Assembly: GCA_033485155.1 (NCBI GenBank)
Contig: JAWQJJ010000004.1
Location: 1-64,000, forward strand
Source: Methanomassiliicoccus sp.
GTDB taxonomy: Archaea > Thermoplasmatota > Thermoplasmata > Methanomassiliicoccales > Methanomassiliicoccaceae
Direction: 5' to 3'
DNA: 64,000 nucleotides
The notes under the pieces are model-generated. The model had not been told where the DNA came from. It ran no database searches and saw only the letters and a program-made list of their open reading frames with translations. The position numbers and the translations under genes are program-made. Below, one piece after another: positions 34,953 through 44,040 of this stretch. Position 1 is the stretch's first letter; every line of letters begins with the position of its first letter.

Positions 34953-35505
34953 CGATTCGTCCCCTTAGTTCAGCGGCGAAGGCCTGGATGGCCCTCCCGC
35001 GGTGGGATATACCATTTTTCTCGGTTATGGATATTTCGGCGAAGGTTCGATAAAATCCAGACGGAACGAAGATCGGGTCGAAACCGAACCCTTCGTGCCC
35101 GGACGGCTCGAAGGCAATGCTCCCGTCGCACCGCCCGGTGACGGTAAACTCCTCACCGCCGACGGAGGCGCCGATGCAGCACTCGAAGTGCGCAGAGCGG
35201 TCCTGGATGCCCTCCAGGAGGCGGAGGACCCCCTCCATCCCGAGGGTGCGAAGGGCGTACGAGGAGTACACCCCGGGGAAGCCGTTGAGCGCGTGGATGA
35301 ACAGTCCGGAATCGTCGATGACGATGTCCCTCATTCCCCGGCTCTTCAGCTGGTCAAGGCAGGATAGAACCACCTCGTTCAGGGAGTCCGCCTGGATCTC
35401 ATCGCAATCCTCCTGCGAATGGTCGATCTCGATGCCCAGGGAGGCAAGGGCCGAGCGGAACTCCTGCAGCTTCCCGAGGTTCGAAGTGACCAGGCTGATC
35501 CTCAC
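34936..35505 (-). CDS. XTP/dITP diphosphatase (HAM1/RdgB family)
   Basis: The 189-residue protein removes non-canonical purine nucleoside triphosphates. The N-terminus ISLVTSNLGKLQEFRSAL is the family's substrate loop, IVIDDSGLFIHALNGFPGVYSSYA is the metal-binding region, and GHEGFGFDPIFVPSG the nucleotide-binding loop. Length fits. Its ATG overlaps the stop of bud32 by four bases (ATGA), and it overlaps the epimerase downstream. This bud32-HAM1 neighbourhood is known in archaea. Confidence 0.92.
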   Translation of the reverse strand: MRISLVTSNLGKLQEFRSALASLGIEIDHSQEDCDEIQADSLNEVVLSCLDQLKSRGMRDIVIDDSGLFIHALNGFPGVYSSYALRTLGMEGVLRLLEGIQDRSAHFECCIGASVGGEEFTVTGRCDGSIAFEPSGHEGFGFDPIFVPSGFYRTFAEISITEKNGISHRGRAIQAFAAELRGRIDEAPR

Positions 35506-36116
35506 GTGTACCGCCCCCGGCCCTCGATCTCCTTCATCTTTCTGATGACCTCGGGGGCGCGGTCGAAATGCTGACCATAAGACTCGAGGATCGTCGGGAA
35601 CAGGTCCAAGAGGGTGGAGTGTGCGGACTGGAACGCTTCCTTCAGCAGGTGCAGGTCAACGCCCATCTCCTCCACCATGGCCCCCCGGCTCCCGAGCGAG
35701 AAGTCGATGAACCACATCCTGTCCTCGGCCAGGATCATGTTGGAGGTGGTGAGATCGCCGTGCACGATGCCTCCGCGGTGCAAAAGGGCGATGAGCCGAC
35801 CGATCTCCCGGCACAGTTCCGCGGCCCGCGCTCCGTCGGCGGTGTCCAGCTCGTCCTTCACCCGCGGCCCCTTGATCTCCTCCATGGTGATCTCGGCGGC
35901 GACGGCGTCGATGTCGTAGAGGATGGGCGTGGGCACGCCCAACTCTCTGGCATCATGCATGAGACGAGCCTCGTTGCGGGTGCGGGAAGCACGCAGAGAG
36001 CGATCAAGGTCGGCGTGGCGGTAGGCCTTGGGCACCCTGCTCTTGATGATGACATCGCGTCCCAGCCAGCATCCGCGCCTGATCTCGGCCTCGGCTCCCC
36101 GGCGAATGATCTCCAT
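35502..36116 (-). CDS. bud32: Kae1-associated protein kinase Bud32
   Basis: Bud32 is the kinase-like subunit of the KEOPS complex, which makes threonylcarbamoyl-adenosine (t6A) in tRNA. The N-terminus MEIIRRGAEAEIRRG is typical, so the ATG at 36116 is preferred to the frame opening at 36155. The lysine is in VIIKSRVPKAYRH, the catalytic loop is IVHGDLTTSNMIL, and the metal motif is FIDFSLGS. In many archaea the gene is fused to kae1; here it is separate, 204 residues. It heads an overlapping operon. Confidence 0.92.
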   Translation of the reverse strand: MEIIRRGAEAEIRRGCWLGRDVIIKSRVPKAYRHADLDRSLRASRTRNEARLMHDARELGVPTPILYDIDAVAAEITMEEIKGPRVKDELDTADGARAAELCREIGRLIALLHRGGIVHGDLTTSNMILAEDRMWFIDFSLGSRGAMVEEMGVDLHLLKEAFQSAHSTLLDLFPTILESYGQHFDRAPEVIRKMKEIEGRGRYT

Positions 36117-36274
36117 GGTCCCCGGAGATAGCCTGAGGATAGATAAGGATTGCAATGATTGGACGCACGCGGCCGTCGCTCAGGCGGCCGCGGCCTCCCT
36201 TCCTGCCTCACGCCGACGTCCGCATGATCTGGCCGCAGGCGGCCCGCGGCACATCCCCCCTTTCGGCGCGCCGG

Positions 36275-36382
36275 TCACTCCAGCAGGGTGATGAACAGCG
36301 TTAGCCCTCCCACCACCACGATGACGTATTGGATCAGGCTCAGCCCGTCCTCTGAATGAACGATCGATTCCCTCATATCCAT
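36275..36382 (-). CDS. small single-helix membrane protein
   Basis: A 35-residue open frame reads MDMRESIVHSEDGLSLIQYVIVVVGGLTLFITLLE, quoted here in parts: a charged N-terminus, then a hydrophobic helix from IQYVIVVV to the end. A TATA-like gtttatatct lies about 25 bases upstream, so the message could be leaderless. It lies between bud32 and the XPD-like helicase. Function unknown. Such small genes are easily missed by annotation. Confidence 0.45.
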   Translation of the reverse strand: MDMRESIVHSEDGLSLIQYVIVVVGGLTLFITLLE

Positions 36383-36458
36383 TTTATCGGAGGTGACATA
36401 TAGATATAAACATTTTGATATTAATTACAATATAATATATTGAGAGAAAGGCGGACGT

Positions 36459-38240
36459 TCATGTCTGGATATAGAACGCGCCGATCTTCTCGGGGATCTC
36501 TTGCTCCGGCGAGATGATGAAGTCTTGGGGGAAAGCCCTCCGCACCTGAGGAAGGTAATAGCGATCGTCGAGGAGCACGATGGTCGCCCGATCCGTCCCC
36601 GACCGGATGGCCCGGCCCGCGGCCTGCAGCACCTTAGAGATCGCAGGGTACACTTGGACATAGAGATTCGCCTTCTTCGTGCCGTACTTTCCTTCCATTC
36701 GGTGGAGCATACCCTCCATCTCTCGGGACGGTGGGGCCAGAGGAAGGCCGACGATGAACACCGCCCCCAGCAGGTTGTCCCGGAAGTCCACCCCTTCGGA
36801 GAGCGAGCCCCCCATCGTGCCCAGCAGCAGGTTCCTTCCCTCCCGGAGCTGGTGCACCAGGGCTTCCTTCTCGTTCTTCCCGTGCTCCCGGCGCTCGGCG
36901 AGGATCCGCCGGTCGCCCACCATCGCCGCGAGGTACCCTTCCACCTGTCCGAGGAGTTCGTAAGACGGGAAGAACGCCGCGACGTTTCCCGGTACCTTGT
37001 CCGCGCTCCGGGCGATCTCCTCGGCAATGGATGCGTACATCGTCTGACCCCGGCACCGATACCTGGACGACACTCGGCCGGAGGCGAGCACCAGGCGGTT
37101 CTCCTGGGGGAAGGGCGAGGGGTAGCTGCGGCAGACGGCGTTGCGCGCTCCCAGGAGCTCGGCGAACATCTCCGGGGGGTGGAGCGTCCCGCTCATGATG
37201 AGCGAACTCCGAACTCTGGCTAGCACCGGCGCGGTGACCGGAGAGGGGTCGATGAGGCTGACCCTGAGCCTGGCCGGCTCCCCGTCCAGGTATCGGACGG
37301 TGACGTCGTCGGGAGCGCTCCAGGCGTGGAGGAAGTCGATGAGGCTGCTGACCTCGCTGCCCTCTCCCACGGCGGTCTCGATCTCCTCGGCCAGGCCGCC
37401 GGCGTCGACCCCGCACGCCTCCTTGAGGGGCCGGTCCAGGTCCTCTCCGGCGATACGCTCGGGATCCCGGCGAGCCAGGTCGCGGAACACCTCGGCGAGG
37501 ATGTCCACATCCTCGGTGAAGTGCCTCAGGGCGGGTAGGTCACGAGCGTGTGACAGGGCTAACGCGCTCACGCTCCCGCTGCCCGCCCCCATGACCCTCG
37601 CCGGGAGGTTGTGGGCCTCGTCGATGACCAGGATGGCGTCCGACTCCCGGCGGCCCAGCCGCTGCAGGATGTTGGGGCCGCGGCCGAACATCTGGTTGTA
37701 GTCCCCTATGATCACATGGGCCTCGGCTGCGGCGCGCATGGCCTCCTGGTGGGGGCACTGCCCAGCCCGCAGGCAGGAGCGCATCGCCTCCTGGATGTTG
37801 AGAGGATAGTCGAGGAGGACGTCGTTCCCGCCTTCTTGCCGACGGGAGAAGAAGCAGCGGCGCCCCCGGGCGCACGGAACGCTCGCTCCGTCCTTCTGTG
37901 CTAGGCACATGTCCTCCCGGGCGATGATATCCACCACTCCGATCCGCTTCTTCCTCCATATTCCCCGAGCAGTCTCCACGGCGATGGCATGCTGGCTCTG
38001 CCGGGAGGTGAGGAATAGGACCACACCGTCGGAGGCTAATGCGGTCTCCACCGCTGCGGTGAGGGCCACCGCCGTCTTCCCCAGTCCTGTGGGGGCATGG
38101 GCCAGTAGGTGCGTTCGATGGGCCATGCACATGCGGGCATCTTCCAGGAATCTCTCCTGTCCCCCGCGTACAACCTGATGGGGAAACAGGCCTGTCGTCT
38201 GTCCCTCTGTCGAACCCTGATGAATCTCGCAAGCTTCCAT
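36459..38240 (-). CDS. XPD/Rad3-like superfamily 2 DNA helicase with iron-sulfur cluster motif
   Basis: The roughly 593-residue protein unwinds DNA 5' to 3', by analogy with XPD. Walker A is HAPTGLGKTAVALTAA near residue 50, Walker B is VIDEAHNLPARV, and helicase motif VI is QAAGRAIRSGTDRATIVLLDD near the C-terminus. Cysteines in MCLAQKDGASVPCARGRRCFF and CLRAGQCPHQ fit the four-cysteine iron-sulfur domain. The ATG at 38240 (MEACEIHQGS) is preferred over 38297 because the extra 19 residues are not conserved in type. It stands alone on this strand. Confidence 0.9.
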   Translation of the reverse strand: MEACEIHQGSTEGQTTGLFPHQVVRGGQERFLEDARMCMAHRTHLLAHAPTGLGKTAVALTAAVETALASDGVVLFLTSRQSQHAIAVETARGIWRKKRIGVVDIIAREDMCLAQKDGASVPCARGRRCFFSRRQEGGNDVLLDYPLNIQEAMRSCLRAGQCPHQEAMRAAAEAHVIIGDYNQMFGRGPNILQRLGRRESDAILVIDEAHNLPARVMGAGSGSVSALALSHARDLPALRHFTEDVDILAEVFRDLARRDPERIAGEDLDRPLKEACGVDAGGLAEEIETAVGEGSEVSSLIDFLHAWSAPDDVTVRYLDGEPARLRVSLIDPSPVTAPVLARVRSSLIMSGTLHPPEMFAELLGARNAVCRSYPSPFPQENRLVLASGRVSSRYRCRGQTMYASIAEEIARSADKVPGNVAAFFPSYELLGQVEGYLAAMVGDRRILAERREHGKNEKEALVHQLREGRNLLLGTMGGSLSEGVDFRDNLLGAVFIVGLPLAPPSREMEGMLHRMEGKYGTKKANLYVQVYPAISKVLQAAGRAIRSGTDRATIVLLDDRYYLPQVRRAFPQDFIISPEQEIPEKIGAFYIQT

Positions 38241-38338
38241 GAGGAGGATGACCGCGCCTCGTCCTAGCCATTCATTGCGATTAACCGTAAGCTGCACCGG
38301 GAACCATAAAAGGGCCGAGGTCCAAGACCAGTAGAGCG

Positions 38339-39574
38339 ATGGAAGTGAATGAGGGGCGAAGGAAGATAGAGGTCAGGATAGGAGCCATCCTGTTCATGAC
38401 CGTGCTCGCGGCCTACCTCGCCCGGGTGTCCATCTCCGTTGCCCTGCCCTTCATCGCCGTGGACTACGATTGATCTCCGGAGCAGATAGGGAGTCTGGGT
38501 GGCGTCCTCATGGGCGTATTCCTGTTGGAGTATGGCCTCTCCAACGTCTTCCTCAGCCCCCTGGCCGTGCTGTTGTGGTCCGCGGTGACCGCGTTGATGG
38601 GAGTGGTGGGCATGGCGTTTGCGGCGTTCGTGCTGCTCCGAACCGCCCTTGGCCTGGCTCAGGGGGTAGTCTTCCCGGCGGCGGGAAAGATCACCCAGGC
38701 ATGGACGCCCCCGCGGCGAAGGTCGAGGACGAACGCCATGTACTACTCGGCCATTGCCCTGGCCAATATTCTGTCGCCCTTGCTGCTCATCCCGCTGATG
38801 ATGGCTGCATCATGGAACCTGATGTTCATCGTCCTGGGGGCGCTGGGCTTCGTCCTGCTGGTACCCATTGTCCTGTGGCTCAGGGACTCCCCGGAGGGGC
38901 CGGCCAAGTGCGAACCGGAGACACTGAAGGACAACGTGCGCTACGCCTCCTCCCAGCTCCGGCAGGCGGTGCGCATCAAGGGCCCGTTCTTTCTCATCCT
39001 CAGCCATTCCCTGTGGTCCATCGCCTTTTAGGGATTGACCATGTGGTTGCCGACCTTCATGATCATGGCCCGGGGTTTCTCGTCCGATGAGCTGGTATGG
39101 GCCGCAGCGATCCCCTACGTCGGATATATAGGGGGCCTGTTGGCGGGCTCGTTCCTCAGCGACCGGACCGGTCGAAGGTCCCTGGTGACCATCTCCTTCC
39201 TGATGGCCGGGGCGGTGATGATGCTGTCGCTGGTGTTCCTGACCGGAAAGGTGGAGACGATACTCGCTCTTTCTGCCATGTTCTTCTTCGTAGCCATACT
39301 GGGGCCGAACGTGGCGACCCTCCTGCAGGGCTGTTGCGTTTCCTGGCTGACATGCTCGGCGGCTGGGATCGAGAACGGCGTTTCCAATGGCTTGGGTGCC
39401 CTGGGACCGGTCTCGGTGGGAACGATCGTTGCCGTCACCGGCTCCTACGATGCTGCCCTCCTGCTCCTCGCGGCCCTGATCGTCCTGAGCGGAGCGGCGC
39501 TGCTCGGTTTTAAGGGCCGGGAGGAAGCATCCTGTCCTCTGCCCCCGTTAGTAGAGAAAGATTATCATAATTGA
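38339..39574 (+). pseudogene. MFS transporter pseudogene with two in-frame nonsense codons
   Basis: Reading from the ATG at 38339, one frame encodes a major facilitator protein of about 411 codons, with helices throughout and the motif FLSDRTGRRSLV. Two stops interrupt it: TGA at 38471-38473 (codon 45, context AVDYD*SPEQIGSLGG) and TAG at 39029-39031 (codon 231, SLWSIAF*GLTMWLPTFM). In both places a Trp would fit, and both changes are one G-to-A step from TGG. The loop after the second helix also lacks the usual G-D-R-G-R motif between LSPL and VLLWS. No frameshift is seen. A recently inactivated sugar-phosphate or nitrate-type transporter is likely. Confidence 0.75.
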
Positions 39575-39590
39575 ATCATTTTTTACAACC

Positions 39591-40262
39591 ATGGACAAAC
39601 TCCCATTCGGGTGCGGCAGCCTCGACGCCATGCTGGACGGCGGAGTGGAGGCGGGGTGCTTGACCCTGCTCTACGGAGAGGCGGGTACTGGCAAGACCAC
39701 GCTGTGCCTGCTCCTCGCCCGGGATGTGGCCAGGGCAGGGAAGAAGGTCGTTTACCTAGACACCGAGGGGGTCTCCATCGACCGCCTTAGGCAGATCTCC
39801 GGACCTGATTTCGAGGCGGTGGCCAAGAACATCCTGTTCTCCAACATCGGCAGCTTTGACGAGCAGGAGAGGATGGTGGACAAGGCCATCAAGCTGGCCC
39901 AGGGCAATGTGGATGTCGGGATGATCATCATCGACTCCATCAGCATGCACTACCGGCTGACCAGCCAGGAGGAGGACCGCGCCGACCGTAAATCGCTGGC
40001 CGGGCAGACCACCAAGCTCACCAACCTCGCCCGGGAGAAGGCGCTGCCGGTCATCGTCACCTCGCAGGTATACACAGACGTGGAGACGGGGACCTTCGAG
40101 GCGCTGGGTGGCCACGCCTTGCACCACAACGCCAAGCTCATCGTCCGGGTGGACAAGGTCCGCTCCGGAGGGAGGAGGAGGGCGGTCCTGATGAAGGCCC
40201 GCCACCTGCCCGAAGGCCTAGAGGCCGATTTCCGCCTCACCGCCGAAGGGATCAGCTGCTAG
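39591..40262 (+). CDS. radB: DNA repair and recombination protein RadB
   Basis: The 223-residue protein is a RecA-fold paralogue found in euryarchaea. The N-terminus LPFGCGSLDAMLDGGVEAGCLTLLYGEAGTGKTTLC has the Walker A motif (Lys near residue 35). VGMIIIDSISMHYR is Walker B and VIVTSQVYTD a sensor-like strand. It lacks the N-terminal HhH domain of RadA, as expected of RadB. It acts as a mediator in homologous recombination. The stop codon is TAG. It is convergent with the prenyltransferase gene, two bases apart. Confidence 0.9.
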   Translation: MDKLPFGCGSLDAMLDGGVEAGCLTLLYGEAGTGKTTLCLLLARDVARAGKKVVYLDTEGVSIDRLRQISGPDFEAVAKNILFSNIGSFDEQERMVDKAIKLAQGNVDVGMIIIDSISMHYRLTSQEEDRADRKSLAGQTTKLTNLAREKALPVIVTSQVYTDVETGTFEALGGHALHHNAKLIVRVDKVRSGGRRRAVLMKARHLPEGLEADFRLTAEGISC

Positions 40263-40263
40263 C

Positions 40264-41259
40264 TCAAACCTTGCGGCCCACCGCGAAGTCTATGATCCCG
40301 CTGAGGAACTCCCGCTCAAAGGTCGGGGGCAGGCACTCCAGCTGCTCCTTGGCCTTGGCCGCGTAGTCGGCCGCGGTTCTCTTGGCATAGTCGATCGCGC
40401 CGCAATCGTGCAGCACCTGGATCGCCGCCGAGATCTCCTCCGCGGTCGCCTTGTCGTTCCCCAGCGCCCTCATCAGAGTGGCGCGGCGGGGGTCCTTGGG
40501 GTCCATGGTGTGCAGGGCATGCAGGACGATGAGCGTCCGCTTGCCGTTGCGGATGTCGTTCCCCACTGGCTTGCCGAGCTGCTTCTCGTCTCCAGTCAGG
40601 GCGAGGATGTCATCCCACACCTGGAAGCCCATGCCCATGAGCCTGGCGTAATCCTTCATGCGGGCAATCTGCTCTTCGGTCCCTCCGCCGATGAGTGCCC
40701 CACCCTCGGCGGCACACTCGAACAGCACCGCGGTCTTCTTGTAGATCATCTTCTGGTAGTCGTCCAGAGCCACCCGGTCCACCGGGATGTTCTCCAGGTC
40801 CATGTCCTCCTGCTGTCCCTCGGCGATCAGCCACACGGTGTGGGCGGTCATCCGGACCAGGCGGTTGATGTGCTTCGGCGGGATATCCGCGTCGGTGATG
40901 ATCTCGAAGGCCCGGGCGAAGAGGGCGTCCCCGGCGATGATCGCTGTAGGCACGTCGAAGAGCACGTGCACAGCGGGTCGTCCCCGCCGCATCGAGTCGT
41001 TGTCCATGACGTCATCGTGGACCAGGGTGAAGTTGTGGATGATCTCCAACGCGCTGGCGAAGGGGATGGCCTTGTCTCCCGCCCCCCCGACCGCCTGGGC
41101 CACCACCTGGGCCATCATCGGCCGCAGCCGCTTCCCGCCGGCGACGGGATAGTGCCTCACCGCCAGCATTAACTTCATGTCGTCCCCACCCTCGAGGTAG
41201 GACATGACCTGTCCATCGATCAACTTCGCTCTCTTGGTGATCTCCTTAAGCACGTCCAT
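40264..41259 (-). CDS. idsA: geranylgeranyl diphosphate synthase (short-chain polyprenyl synthase)
   Basis: The enzyme condenses isopentenyl diphosphate units onto allylic diphosphates for archaeal lipids. The first aspartate-rich motif is LVHDDVMDNDSMRRG near residue 85. The second is QVWDDILALTGDEKQLGKPVGNDIRNGK near residue 215. Length is 331 residues from ATG 41259, two bases after the isomerase stop. The frame itself runs back to 41289. It is the last gene of the ipk-fni-idsA operon. Confidence 0.93.
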   Translation of the reverse strand: MDVLKEITKRAKLIDGQVMSYLEGGDDMKLMLAVRHYPVAGGKRLRPMMAQVVAQAVGGAGDKAIPFASALEIIHNFTLVHDDVMDNDSMRRGRPAVHVLFDVPTAIIAGDALFARAFEIITDADIPPKHINRLVRMTAHTVWLIAEGQQEDMDLENIPVDRVALDDYQKMIYKKTAVLFECAAEGGALIGGGTEEQIARMKDYARLMGMGFQVWDDILALTGDEKQLGKPVGNDIRNGKRTLIVLHALHTMDPKDPRRATLMRALGNDKATAEEISAAIQVLHDCGAIDYAKRTAADYAAKAKEQLECLPPTFEREFLSGIIDFAVGRKV

Positions 41260-41261
41260 GA

Positions 41262-42323
41262 TCAGATCTCCTGTTCCGCAGCGGCCCACTCTCTGGTGAT
41301 GCCGGTGATGATGTATTGAGCGTTACCCAGCTCTCTGACGTTCCTTGACCCGGTGAGGAACATGGCGATCCTCATCTCCTCGATGATCAGGGAAAGCTTC
41401 TCCTCAACCGCCTTGGGAGAGTCCATCGCCTCCCTCAGGACCGCCCGGGCCAATCCCGCGCAGTCCGCGCCGACGGCGATCCCCTTGGCCGCCTGGAGCC
41501 CGTTCTCGATGCCCCCGCTGGCGATGATGGGCAGGCCGACATCGGCCCACATGACCGACACCGGTGCGGGGATGCCCCACTCGGCGAAGGTGGCGGCGAT
41601 GCGCTCGCATCTACAATCTCCCTGCCGGGTGGCTCTCCGTCCCTCGACCTTGGAGAAGCTGGTGCCTCCCGCACCCGCGACATCGAGGCCCCGCACGCCG
41701 ATGCCCTTCAAGCGCATAGCGACCCCCCTCGAGATGCCCGCCCCGGTCTCCTTGATCAGGATGGGGAGCTCCCGCGATAGCGAACGGATGCCGTCATAGC
41801 AGCCCCTGGCCTTGGTGTCGCCCTCCGGCTGCGCGATCTCCTGCAGGAAGTTAAGATGGATGGCCAGAAGGTCCGCGTCGATCATATCGATGGCTTTGCG
41901 GGCATCGTCCGGGCCGAAGGCCCGCTTCCGCTTCTGAGGAATTAGCTGGGGAGCCCCGATATTGCCGACCTTCAGAGGGACGTCGTAGTCCTTGATGACC
42001 TCATAGCTCTTCCTTGCCCCCTTCTCCAGGGCAGGGCGCTGGCTTCCTACGCCGAGCCCGATGCGCAGATTCGCGCAGGCCTCCGCCAGGTTGCGGTTAA
42101 TCTTCTCCGCCAGGGGATGGCCGCCGGTGATGGCGGTGACCATCAGGGGGCAGGCGAGCTTTCGGCCGAACAGGACGGTGGAGGTGTCCACTTCCTCCAG
42201 GTCGACCTCGGGCAGGGCCTCGTGCACCAGGTTGACGTCGTTCCAGTAGTCGTGGGCCGATGCCACGTCCTCCTCCAGCGATACCTGGATATGCTCAGCT
42301 TTCCTCTGCTCGATCCCTTTCAC
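41262..42323 (-). CDS. fni: type 2 isopentenyl-diphosphate isomerase
   Basis: The 353-residue FMN-dependent enzyme interconverts isopentenyl and dimethylallyl diphosphate. Readable motifs are RKAEHIQVSLEEDV (substrate entry), PLMVTAITGG, GLGVGSQRPALE, HLNFLQEIAQPEGD and the glycine-rich flavin loop IASGGIENGLQAAKGIAVGAD. The start is GTG at 42323, directly after the kinase gene stop and within taaggtgaaa. The gene sits between the phosphate kinase and the prenyl synthase, so the isoprenoid steps are co-transcribed. Confidence 0.93.
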   Translation of the reverse strand: MKGIEQRKAEHIQVSLEEDVASAHDYWNDVNLVHEALPEVDLEEVDTSTVLFGRKLACPLMVTAITGGHPLAEKINRNLAEACANLRIGLGVGSQRPALEKGARKSYEVIKDYDVPLKVGNIGAPQLIPQKRKRAFGPDDARKAIDMIDADLLAIHLNFLQEIAQPEGDTKARGCYDGIRSLSRELPILIKETGAGISRGVAMRLKGIGVRGLDVAGAGGTSFSKVEGRRATRQGDCRCERIAATFAEWGIPAPVSVMWADVGLPIIASGGIENGLQAAKGIAVGADCAGLARAVLREAMDSPKAVEEKLSLIIEEMRIAMFLTGSRNVRELGNAQYIITGITREWAAAEQEI

Positions 42324-42324
42324 C

Positions 42325-43095
42325 TTAAACCACCACCCTTGTGCCCACGACCTCTTCGCCCCTCATCGCCGCGGCCAGCCGGCCGGGCACCATGCCGTTG
42401 ATGACCATCGAGCCGCCGCCGTGGGCGGCGATCCTCAGCATGGTCTCGATCTTCCCATAGATGCTGCCGGTGACATCGGCACAGTGCTGGGTCCGCGGCA
42501 GCGCGTCCAGAACGGAGCGATCCACCACCTCGTACATGCGGGCCGAGGGGTCGCACCGCGGGTCGCTGCTGAACACCCCGTCGACATCGGAGCAGAAGAT
42601 GATGCGCCGGGGAGAGAGCTCTCGGGCCAGGACCTCCATAAGCTGGTCCCCCGAGCAGATGCCGAAGCCGCGCTTGACGTCGAGGGCCACGTCCCCGAAG
42701 GTCACCGGTGCTATCCCTAGTGCCAGGTATCGGCGGAAGGCGTCGACGTCCAGGCTCTCCAACACGCCCCCGGAGAGCCTCACCAGCGCTGACGGGGGCA
42801 GGGAGACAGCGGGAACCCCGCTCCGGACGAGGGCCGAGGTCACCGCCAGGTTCAGCACCCTGACATCCTCCAGCACCTGGGCCGCTCCCATAAGCTGAGA
42901 TGCGTCCTCGTATCCGTTCTGGATGCGGTGCTTGGCGGCTACGACATGGCCGAACGAGCCAGCCCCGTGAACGACCACCGTCGTCTCCCCCGAACCAGCT
43001 ATCTCCTCTGCCAGTCTTTTCAGGATGCCTTCCCGCAGGACCCTGTAGTTCATCTTGTCGGTGATGACGCTGCCGCCCAGCTTTACCAGCAACAT
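42325..43095 (-). CDS. ipk: isopentenyl phosphate kinase
   Basis: This amino-acid-kinase-fold enzyme makes isopentenyl diphosphate from isopentenyl phosphate in the archaeal mevalonate route. The start MLLVKLGGSVITDK carries the phosphate loop, and VVHGAGSFGHVVAAKH the catalytic histidine. GICSGDQLMEVLARELSPRRIIFCSDVDGVF is the nucleotide-binding part. The ATG at 43095 is preferred (256 residues): a TATA-like tttatacg lies about 29 bases upstream of it. The frame is open to 43170. First gene of the ipk-fni-idsA operon. Confidence 0.92.
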   Translation of the reverse strand: MLLVKLGGSVITDKMNYRVLREGILKRLAEEIAGSGETTVVVHGAGSFGHVVAAKHRIQNGYEDASQLMGAAQVLEDVRVLNLAVTSALVRSGVPAVSLPPSALVRLSGGVLESLDVDAFRRYLALGIAPVTFGDVALDVKRGFGICSGDQLMEVLARELSPRRIIFCSDVDGVFSSDPRCDPSARMYEVVDRSVLDALPRTQHCADVTGSIYGKIETMLRIAAHGGGSMVINGMVPGRLAAAMRGEEVVGTRVVV

Positions 43096-43199
43096 GTGGT
43101 ACGGCCGGAACATACCGCGTGGCGTATAAATAGGATACGAGCGGGACCAACGGCGCTCGTCGAAATCCACGCCCTAGGGTCTGGGCAACCCTTCGGAAT

Positions 43200-43952
43200 T
43201 CAGCTGCCGAGGCGGGTCCCGCACTTCCGGCAGAACATGTCGTCGGGCAAAGCCTCGATCCTGCAGGAGGGGCAGCACCTGATCCCCGGCCCCTCGGCCA
43301 CCGGGATCTTGGTCGGAGGAGCGAGCTTGACCACCGTGGACGGGTAGCTCTTCCCCGCCGCCGGAGCGATGGGAGCGAGCAGGCGCTTAGCCTTCATGGC
43401 CTCCTTCAATGCTCCGTCGTAGTCCTCGGCGTCGAAGCATGCCTGGGCCCGGTCCAGGCACAGGGTGGATTCGACCTTGGCCTCGTCACAGGCACCGGGT
43501 ATGCCGTCACGCACGGAATCGATGATGAACTTCGACTCCAGATAGTTGGCAGGCATTTTCTTGACCTGATTGGCGGGCACCTCGATGCTCTCCTTCCCTG
43601 CCTTTACGGGGTCGGGGGAGGGCATGGAGATGAGGTCCTTTTCCTTGCAGTTCATGAGGATGTTCCTCGCTCTCTTCGCCATATCAGTAGCGTCGAGGAA
43701 CTCCCTCCGCTCATAGGCGCTCTGCGCCTTGTAGATGAGGAGGTCGGCCTCAGTGGTGTCCCTTCCGTTCTGGCGAAGGGACTCAGCAACCGCCTTGGTG
43801 GTGCATACGGCGTTGTAGGCATCGTCGCGCTCGATGGCCGCGTCCATCTTGACCTGCTTGCGTCCCCTCAGGAACCTGAGCTCTAGGAAGCCCACCACGG
43901 CCGCGAAGGCCACGGCGGCGATGAGCAAGACAATCTCCAGGGATATGTCCAT
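43200..43952 (-). CDS. membrane-anchored helical protein with C-terminal zinc ribbon
   Basis: The 250-residue protein begins with one membrane helix (MDISLEIVLLIAAVAFAAVVGFLEL), followed by about 180 residues of amphipathic helices resembling tetratricopeptide-like repeats (AYERREFLDATDMAKRARNIL, then AQACFDAEDYDGALKEAMKAKRLL). The C-terminus is a zinc ribbon, CCPSCRIEALPDDMFCRKCGTRLG. No enzyme motif is seen. It probably scaffolds proteins at the cytoplasmic face of the membrane. The ATG at 43952 is preferred to 43976. Confidence 0.65.
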   Translation of the reverse strand: MDISLEIVLLIAAVAFAAVVGFLELRFLRGRKQVKMDAAIERDDAYNAVCTTKAVAESLRQNGRDTTEADLLIYKAQSAYERREFLDATDMAKRARNILMNCKEKDLISMPSPDPVKAGKESIEVPANQVKKMPANYLESKFIIDSVRDGIPGACDEAKVESTLCLDRAQACFDAEDYDGALKEAMKAKRLLAPIAPAAGKSYPSTVVKLAPPTKIPVAEGPGIRCCPSCRIEALPDDMFCRKCGTRLGS

Positions 43953-44040
43953 GTTGAGCACCCTGCTGCGGAACAATTATTATGGGGTGTAAAAACAATT
44001 TGCGATACAGTTAGTGATTTTTGTTAATGGAGAGGAAAAA

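Noticed and set aside
38339-39574. Pyrrolysine decoding of the TAG in the MFS gene
   Set aside because: A TGA interrupts the same gene, a loop motif is missing, and TAG serves as a normal stop in radB, arcS and the transglutaminase gene.
42320-43150. Second long frame within ipk
   Set aside because: It is a frame-shifted shadow of ipk, rich in Gly, Arg and Pro.
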